From positions 1,459,217-1,477,149 of the forward strand of contig MU646318.1 in NCBI GenBank assembly GCA_026770585.1: a stretch of 17,933 nt of DNA. The letters are read 5' to 3'. Under the pieces are notes generated by a model. It ran no database searches, was not told the DNA's origin, and saw nothing but the letters and a program-made list of their open reading frames with translations. A program made the position numbers and the translations under genes. The DNA comes from Baffinella frigidus (lineage: Eukaryota; Cryptophyceae; Cryptomonadales; Baffinellaceae). Of the stretch, positions 1-7,638 are shown one piece after another. Positions within the stretch are counted from its first letter, which is position 1. Each line of letters starts with the position of its first letter.

Positions 1-94
1 AGGGTTTAGGGTTTAGGGTTCAGGATTTAGGGTTTAGGGTTTAGGGTTTAGGGTTTAGGGTTTAGGGTTTAGGGTTTAGGGTTTAGGGTTTAGG
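1..94 (+). repeat. Interstitial TTTAGGG telomere-type array
   Basis: About 13 heptamers of TTTAGGG, with a few variants near the left edge. It is G-rich on the + strand, pointing its 3' end to the right, so it is not the physical left chromosome end. Confidence 0.95.
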
Positions 95-157
95 GAGCAC
101 CCGCACGGCGCGCGCTCCTCCTCCCCTCGGTCCTGCTCGTCTCCTGTTTTTAAGGTT

Positions 158-366
158 GAGGGTTTAGGGTTTGGGGTTTGGGGTTTGGGGTTTGGGGGTT
201 GGAGTTTGGGTTGGATTTTTTGAAGGTTTGGACTTTAGGGTTTGGGGTTTGGTGGAGTTTGGATTTTGAGGGTTTAGGCTTTAGGGTTTGGGGTTTGGGG
301 TTTGAGGTTTAGGGTTTGGAGTTTAGGGTTTGGGGTTTAGGGTTTAGGGTTTGGGGTTCGGGGTTC
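158..366 (+). repeat. Degenerate TTTAGGG/TTTGGGG block, G-rich
   Basis: About 200 bp of heptamers dominated by TTTGGGG and TTTAGGG with scattered length variants. It is followed after a 45-bp GC-rich spacer by the same repeat in the opposite polarity. Confidence 0.9.
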
Positions 367-411
367 TCTCCGCCCCGCCCGCGTGTGAGACGGTACCGAA
401 ATTTCCGTCGA

Positions 412-560
412 CCAAACCCCAAACCCCAAACCCCAAACCCCAAACCCCAACACTCAACCCCCAACTCCCAACCCCAAAACCAGAGCTGAGACGCGCTGCC
501 CCGGGGCGGAGCAAGCCTTCATCCCTAAACCCCAAGCCCTCCCCAGCCCCAAACCCAAAA
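412..560 (-). repeat. CCCCAAA/CCCCTAA block, opposite polarity
   Basis: C-rich heptamers on the + strand, interrupted at 478-520 by a decayed exon-like copy. With 158-366 it forms a head-to-head arrangement. Confidence 0.85.
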
Positions 561-1400
561 TCACAAACCCTGCTCCCCACATTTCCAGGGGAAAGTCGCC
601 GTAGTGAAGGGCATGCCGACGTAGTCACACACCCCAACCCCCACACTCCACACCCTATACCCGTACTGGCAACCCGCACAGGTTTTTTCAAACCTGCACT
701 CAACCGCGCGGCGTCGAGGTGCAGCAAACGGCGTTCTTGGCGCCAGACAGCCTCCACGCGCGCCTCCGCTCACTAGATCCCTCACCCCTAACCCCTAACC
801 CCTAACCTCTAACCCCTGACCCCTAACCCCCACCCCTCACCCCAAAACCTGCATGCCTAAACCACACGCCCTTAACCCCAAACCCCAAACCCCAAACCCC
901 AAACCCCAAACCCTACGACAGCCTCGACACACGCCCAGTACACATTTCAGGGGGGGGAATCGCCGTCACAAATCCCCAAACCCCAAACCCCGAGAACCTG
1001 CACTGAACCGCGCGGCACCGAGGCGGAGCAATCGGCGCTCTTGACGCCAGACTGCCTCCACGCGCGAGCGGAGCTCTCCTTCCAAGGCACTGCGCCATTT
1101 TTCCTGCGAACACGAGCGTACGGCCGTTACTTGCCAAACTGCAAGCGTCCACCGCAAGTGTTTGCTGAGATCTCAGGAGAGATCTCTCCTGCGCAACCGG
1201 TTTGATTGACGCTGCGTGAGTGCTAACAGGCGGTTAGGAGAAGCTTCTCCGTTCCTCTTGCTTCTCGAAGAGCGCGGCCCACCGAGACAAAAGTCGAGAG
1301 TGGAACGTCTCAAAGAAAAAGTGGAACCTCTGTTAACTTAAGAAGTAACAGTGGAGAACGTTCCTGGCGCCAGACAGCCGAGACGCACGTGCAGAGCTCT
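487..1400 (-). pseudogene. Four decayed copies of an unidentified exon-like module
   Basis: Minus-strand peptides align between copies. At 1000-1072: VEAVWRQERRLLRLGAARFS. At 689-772: MEAVWRQERRLLHLDAARLS. At 487-512: LLRPGAARLSSGF. At 1356-1395: RVSAVWRQER. The first two end in GTGCAG before GTT, resembling exon ends. A second short motif, cacatttc then cgccgt, also recurs (577-605, 941-967). I recognise no domain. The copies sit between telomere-like blocks, in the style of the exon copies inside the two genes, so a diverged third split gene may lie to the left. Confidence 0.4.
783..918 (-). repeat. CCCCTAA then CCCCAAA block
   Basis: Runs of acccctaa, followed by accccaaa, C-rich on the + strand. 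It lies between two copies of the unidentified exon-like module. Confidence 0.85.
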
Positions 1401-2337
1401 CTCTCCAGCGCGCTCCGTTGTTGCTGCGCGGCACACACTCGCACCCCCGCAGCAAAACGGCTGACAGCTCACGCTCCGTCGCAGCAACAACTGCACTCTC
1501 AGCACCACAGTCAACAGGATCGTGCGGCGGCCAGGCTCTTTTTGCTGCGAGTGTGTGTGTGTGTGTGCACTGCCACTGTTGCTGCGCAGAAGAGGCAGCG
1601 TCTGCCCGGTTCCCTCAACACACTCTTTGAGCCATTGGATTTAGATTTCTCTTGATCCAACAGCCGTACGGGGGGGCTCCGCACCTGCAGCTGTTGTCAG
1701 GAACTAAGGAGGGGGGGTTCTGGTACCACGCATATGCCTTACTTAAGTACTTGACCAAATACTTAAGTCACTTAACTTAAGCACGTAGGTCAAGTTCCCT
1801 CCTCGACACACTCGCTGCTCAGTTCCCGCAACAGTGGTACGGGGAACCCCCTACTTCCCTCAACAGTGGCACCCACGCGACGATGGCCTGTGTATCAAAC
1901 TGGCCTGTTTTCAAAGTCAACGCACCCATACATCTGTCAACTTTGCGCGCGGATGCCGAACAAAAATACTTTTAGCAGCGCAGAAATCATAGAAAGACGT
2001 ACCAGATTTGATACACGGGTTATCGTCGCGAGAACAGGGGGGGCTCGGCACCTGCAGCTGTATTTCCCCGCGGGCCCGCTTCTTCGCCCTGAAAAGGGGG
2101 AGATGGGGGGGGCTTCAAAACAACAAATTAATTGACTCAATTGCAAAACTCGAACATTAAACATTGCGCTTTGCGTTTGGGATTGCTATCGCTTGACGAA
2201 GAGGGGGGGGGGGGGGTTCAATAGTCGCACAGCAAGACCACGGCAGATTCAAACCAGGCGCCGTGCAGGGAGAAACGCACTATATTATATTATATGTATA
2301 ATAACCCCGCTCTCGGTATAGTCAGCAGAGCCTTTCA
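1094..2337. other. No gene seen; mixed unique sequence, microsatellite, hairpin element
   Basis: It contains a GT dinucleotide run (1551-1566), a CTTAAGTACTT-type short inverted sequence (1740-1785), two copies of ggggggctc-gcacctgcagctg (1671-1694, 2038-2060), the element at 1876-2030, a run of 14 G (2203-2216) and TATA-rich sequence at 2281-2303. Open frames of 60-90 codons here have no recognisable features. Confidence 0.6.
1876..2030. mobile_element. MITE-like element, copy 1
   Basis: Terminal inverted repeats of about 28 bp: 1876-1903 (cgcgacgatggcctgtgtat then caaactgg) pairs with 2002-2030 with a few mismatches. The interior of about 100 bp is AT-richer and noncoding. It shares its terminus with the element at 3648-3824, so it is a dispersed family. 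No transposase is present, so it would be non-autonomous. Confidence 0.7.
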
Positions 2338-2402
2338 ACCCTAAACCCTACACCCTACACCCTACACCCTACACCCTACACCCTACACCCTACACCCTAA
2401 AA
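2338..2402 (-). repeat. CCCTACA homogeneous variant block
   Basis: About seven near-perfect CCCTACA heptamers (complement TGTAGGG), flanked by CCCTAAA. It abuts the stop codon of the TTL-like gene. Confidence 0.9.
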
Positions 2403-2438
2403 CCCAATGCTTGGCCCCTAAAAAAAACGGAAACACAG

Positions 2439-2555
2439 TTACCCCAGCCCGGCGCCCAGCGGCTGAGGCGCAGCATCCTCGGCGCCAGGAACGCCCATGA
2501 GCCGCAGCGCGTCGAGCAGCACGGCCCCGCTCGCCGCCTCCTCCTCCCCGCCCTC
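2439..2555 (-). CDS. TTL-like gene, last exon
   Basis: The acceptor is CTACACCAG, then EGGEEEAASGAVLLDALRLM, GVPGAEDAAPQPLGAGLG and TAA (2441-2439), phase 0. An acidic linker and short helix close the protein. Immediately beyond the stop is a CCCTACA block (2338-2402). A truncated copy at 2731-2774 diverges into TGTAGGG repeats. Confidence 0.55.
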   Translation of the reverse strand, partial: EGGEEEAASGAVLLDALRLMGVPGAEDAAPQPLGAGLG

Positions 2556-5500
2556 CTGGTGTAGGAGGATGGAGTTTGGTGTTTGAGGATAAGAGTTCAA
2601 GGGTTATGTAGGGTGTAGGGTGTAGGGTGTAGGGTGTAGGGTGTTGGGTGTGGGGTGTAGGGTGTAGTGTGTAGGGTGCAGGGTGCAGGGTGTAGGGTGT
2701 AGGGTGTAGAGTGTGGGGTGTCGGGGTAAGGGTCGAGCAGCACGGCGCCGCTCGCCGCCTCCTCCTCCCCGCCTTCCTGGTGTAGGGATAAGGGTTTGGG
2801 GCCTCCTCCCCACCACGAACCGAAGCGGACACCCGCGATCACAGGGCAAGAGGGGATGCAGGACCCAACCTCCCCCGGAACGCCCGCCGTCCACGCCGCG
2901 TTTCGCACGTCAACCCGCGCCCCGCCCCCGCCCCACCGCCACATCCACCGACAAGATCCTGGAACCACACGCACTAAAGTTGACAAAACTGGGGAAATCT
3001 TTTTTTTATCAAGGCGGAAGTTGACAAGGAGCGCACCTCCCCAGGAACACCCGCCGTCCACGCCCCGTCCCGCACGTCGAGCAGCGCCACGCCCCCGTGC
3101 CTCCCCACCGCCACATCCACCGCGAAGAGCTGGAACCTCTGTTCTCGAGGCGGGCCGGCGGGCGGTCCCGAGGCGGGCCCATCTCCTGAACCACCCGATG
3201 CGGGCCCGTCTCTCGATTGGGTTCCGGGGGTTCCTGAGGCGAGTTTGCCTCCTGAACCACCCGAGGCAGGCCCGTATCCTGAACCTCCTGAACCTCCTGA
3301 GGCGGGCCTGTCGCGGGCGGACGCGGCCCATGCGAGGAGGAGGCGCGAGGTTATGAGGCGCACGCGCGACCAGACTTTTGCGCGCGCGAGGTCTGCCCCT
3401 TGGCGGCCCAGCGCGACCCACACCTGGTTATGAGCCCCAATGTCAGGTTATGAGCCCCAGTGGGATTTGCTTTACACTGTTGACTTTACACTGTTGACTT
3501 TACACTGTTGACTTTACACTGTTGACTTTACACTGTAAATTAACAAGGTTGTGAGCCCCCCCCCCAGGTACGATTTACTGTAAAGTAACAAGCTGGCGGC
3601 CCAGCGCGACCCACGCCTGGTTATGAGCCCCCGTGTGAGGTCATGAGCCACGCGACGATGACCTGTCTATCAAACAGGTATTTTTGTTGAGTCGCTCTAT
3701 TATTCCTGCACTTCTAAAAGCATTTTAATCCGGATTCCGGATAAGTTGACAAACCTGTGGGGCGATTGAAGGCGAGTTGACTTTGAACACAGAGGGATTT
3801 GGTGCACAGGCCATCGTCGCGTGGAGCCCCAGTGGAATTTGCTTTCCACTGTTGACTTTACACTGTTGACTTTACACTGTTGACTTTACACTGTCAATTA
3901 ACAAGACTATGCGCCCCCTAGGGTACGATTGTTTCACTGGTCAGCAACATGCTGGTATCTGCGACGATGAAAGAGTCCCCCCGTGTGAGTGACTTCACAC
4001 TGTTAACTTTGCACTGTAAAGTAACAAGGCTATGAACCCCCTAGGGTACATGTTTTTTTCACTGTGAAGCAACACGCTGGCGTATGCGACGCTCTGTGTC
4101 TGCGAAGCTCTGTGAGTCCCCCGTGTGACGAGTGACTGAACCAGGCAGGTTTTTCACCGGTGACTCAACCGGCAAGGGTTTGTCCCGAAGAGCCTGAAAC
4201 CCCCAGACCCCAACCCCTCAGGCGGGAAGGGACATCCACCTTGGAGGAGTGCACCGCCAGCGGAGGGGCAAGGCGCCCCCTCCGAGCCTGGTCCGCGGAC
4301 CTGACGCCCCCCCCTCCCCCACCGGACGCACAGAGCGGGTCGGCGCGCGCTACGAGCCCCAGGCTGCTCGTCAGGTGTAGGGAGTCAGGCGGGGGGCTCA
4401 GATGTCAAGGCGTGAGTGCGACCGTCGTTGCTGCGACGGATGGTAGCTATTTCGCTGCGATAGTGCGACTGGTGCGCCCCCGCCGGGCCTGGTCCGCGGA
4501 CCTGACGCTCCCTCCAGCCACGGATGCACAGAGCGGGTCGGCGCACGCTTCCAGCCCCAGGCTGCTCGTCAGGTGTAGGGAGTCAGGCGGGAGGGGGGCG
4601 GGGGGGCTCATTTTCGGAGACATGGTGAATGTTAGCAGTTTCTTGGACACAGACCTGACCAAGCGGTGCAGGGGCTCAGGCGGGGCTCGGGCGAGGGAAA
4701 AGAGTCATACACGACCCAGCTCTGTCTCAGTCTATTTGGGCTCACCAATTTGCTGATACCACCCTCTTCTCCGCTCAAAAGTTGACGAATTTGCACCGCA
4801 ACCCCAGCATGTCAACTCAAGAATAGTCAGCCAACCCGAGTGAGGCAGAACTAGGACACGCGACACGACCTTCCCCGGTGGATGTACAATTTAAAAAAAT
4901 AAGTTGGGGCGTTTTAAACGCCCTCCCGCGTAGTAAGATGCAGACTCAGCTTCAGACGTAGGGACTCGGGCGTAGGGACTCAGGGGTAGGGACTCGGGCT
5001 TCCCTAGACCGCGGGCGTCGGGCAAACGTCGCGCGGACGAACATCGCCAACGCCTGTGACAAAACCACGGGACCTCTGTGTCGTGCTCCAAAAAAAGGCA
5101 CGACTGGGGGGCACGCAACCTTCTCCGGTGTGTGTGTGGTACAAATCCGTCAACCTTGGGGCGGAAAAGATCACGGTCTCACCAAATTGGACAGACCAAA
5201 AAGACTGAGGCAGAGCTATGACACGACCTTCTTCGGTGGATGTACGCCCGCAGCGGCAAACGGCTCGTTACAAGCACGTAGCTCCGCAGCGTCAGCCGCC
5301 TCCCCCCAACCACAGCAACATCCCGCGGCACCTACACGCAGCCAGCGTTGAAGAATGTGATATTTGGACGCGACTCGGTGGAAAATGTGGGATACAACAT
5401 ATTTACAACATGTTTAAAATAATGGTTGTAACACGCGTGTAGCCCCGCAGCGTCAGCCGCCTCCCCCCAACCAGCGCAATATCCCACGGCACCTAGCGTA

Positions 5501-7604
5501 TAGAGACTCTTTGTCACTAATGCCATTAAATGCATTTAAGGATGATGCGTTGAATGAGGATCCCAGATTAACTGATGCAGAGTTAGGCCATACAGGAGAC
5601 ATGTGACCCATGAAAACTAATCACTCTTTCGAAACGTCACCAATGCCACGCGACGTATGCGCCGCCACAGAGGCTTTGGTTGAGCGAGACCTAGAGGGCC
5701 CCTCTGACCTAATTGTAGGTAATGCGGAGCCCAAATTAACTGAGGCAGCGCCCCCCGCCCGTGCCTGCCCCCGACCCCAGGAGAGAGAGAGAGCGACTCC
5801 AGCACTGCCTCAGTCAATCTGGGCTCCTCATTAAATATGATTTATCAGGACTCCGTACATACGCTCCACTACAAAAATGATCTAACTGTATTTAATGAAG
5901 AGCCCAGATTAAGTGAGAGAGAGCTGGGGGCACCTCGGTCGCCTGGCCATCTAAAACAATCATTGTATGGTGTGCATAGGAGTCACGTCCAGATACGTCC
6001 TCCTTCAATGTTGTCGTTCGGCACTAACCTCAGTGGCCGTCGCTGTCCCACCGCCCCCCCCCCACTCCGCTGGTCTGTGCACTGGAGCGTGTGTACGGAG
6101 TCCTGACCTAAATGTTTTTAACGAGGCGCTCACATTCAACGGAGGCAGAGCTAGAGCTAGGGCGCCTCGGTGGCCGTTGCACCCCCCCTTGTGGTGTACC
6201 GGGGTTGCGTCAAAATAAGTCCTGCAACGTTGGCGTTCGGCACCTAACCTCGGTGGCCGTCGCCGCCACCCCGCCCTCCGCGTCCCGAAAACATCCTGAC
6301 ACCGTTTTTGGGAAGACCCTAATCAATTCGGAATACAAAATTTGGACAAGTAGGCAGGGCTAGGGCACCTCGGTCGCCGTCGCCGCCCCCCCGCCCTCCG
6401 CGTCTCCCCACTCCGCGACTGGCTGCGCGCAGGTAGCCGCCTGGAAGTGAGGGTGATAGTTCAGGGTTCAGGGTTAGAGTTCAGGGTTCAGGGTTTGGGG
6501 GTTTAGGGTGTAGGGTTCAGGGTTGAGGGGTTTGGGGTTTAAGTTGTTAAGGGTTTAAGGGTTCAGGGTTTAGGGTTAAGGGTTCAGGGTTTAGGTTTAA
6601 GGGTTCAGGGTTTAGGTTTAAGGGTTCAGGGTGTAGGGAGTAGCGCTCGAAACCTGCCCCTCCCTGCCCGCCGGGCCACCCGCCGGGCCTTCTAGCGCCC
6701 ACCTAGGTTGGGGTTTAGGGTTGAGGGACTCGGGTCCACAGTAAGGTAAGGGTTTAGGTTTGAGGGGTGGGGGTGTAAGGTGTAGGGTTTAGGGTGTAGG
6801 GTGTAGGGTTGAGGGTTTAGGGTTGAGGATTTAGGGTGTAGGGTTCAGGGTGTAGCGTTTTCTGTTTAGGGTTCATGGTTTCTGGTTTAGGGTTTAGGGT
6901 TTAGGGTAGCCAATGCTATTCCAACTCAGGTATAAATTTCACCACGCGTCGCGCCCCCCGTTTAGGGTTTCGGGTGTAGAGTTTGGGGTTTAGGGTTTAG
7001 GGGTTAGGGGTTAGGGTTTAGGGTTTCGGGTTTAGGGTTTTAGGGTTTAGGGTTTAGGGTTTAGGGTGTAGGGTTTAGGGTTCATGGTTTCTGGTTTAGG
7101 GGTTCAGGGTTTAGGGTTTAGGGGTTTAGGGTTTATGGTTTATGGATTAGGGTTCAGGGGTTTAGGGTTTAGGGTTTGGGGTGTAGGGTTCACCACACTC
7201 CTCTCCCCGCGTGCGTCACCGCATAGGTTTAGGGTTTAGGGTATAGGGGGTTAGGGTTTCGGGTTTCGGTTTTAGGGTGTAGGGTGCAGGATTCACCACG
7301 CTTCTCTCCTCACGTGCGTCACCGCATAGGTCTAGGGTTTAGGGTATAGGGGGTTACGGTTTCGGGTTTCGGTTTTAGGGTTTTGGGTGTAGGGTTCACC
7401 ACGCTTCTCTCCCCGCGTGCGTCGCCGCACGGTGCGCATCCACCTAAGGGTTTAGGGTTCAGGTTTTTAGGGTTTTAGGGTTTAGGGTGTAGGTTGTAGG
7501 CTCGAGGGGCGAGGGTTTAGTGTTTAGGGTTTAGGTGTAGTGTTTAGGGTTTAGGGTCTAGGGTCGATAGTTGAGGGTTGGGGGTTGGGGGTTGAGGGCT
7601 GAGA

Positions 7605-7638
<34 letters not shown>

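Noticed and set aside
1-94. True chromosome end (left telomere)
   Set aside because: A left end should read CCCTAAA on the + strand; here it is TTTAGGG, and similar blocks occur throughout the window.
344-785. Small open frames 74-141 codons at the left
   Set aside because: Driven by CCCCAAA/TTTGGGG translation (PNPKPQT, GVWGLGF); only the short exon-like module has any cross-copy support.
2597-3421. 274-codon minus frame
   Set aside because: Frame-shifted relative to the exon 8 reading; consists of Arg-rich shadow plus TGTAGGG translation.
4160-4756. 198-codon + strand frame
   Set aside because: Covers two copies of a duplicated segment whose minus-strand reading carries the TTL-like HLTSS motif; the + strand peptide shows no domain.
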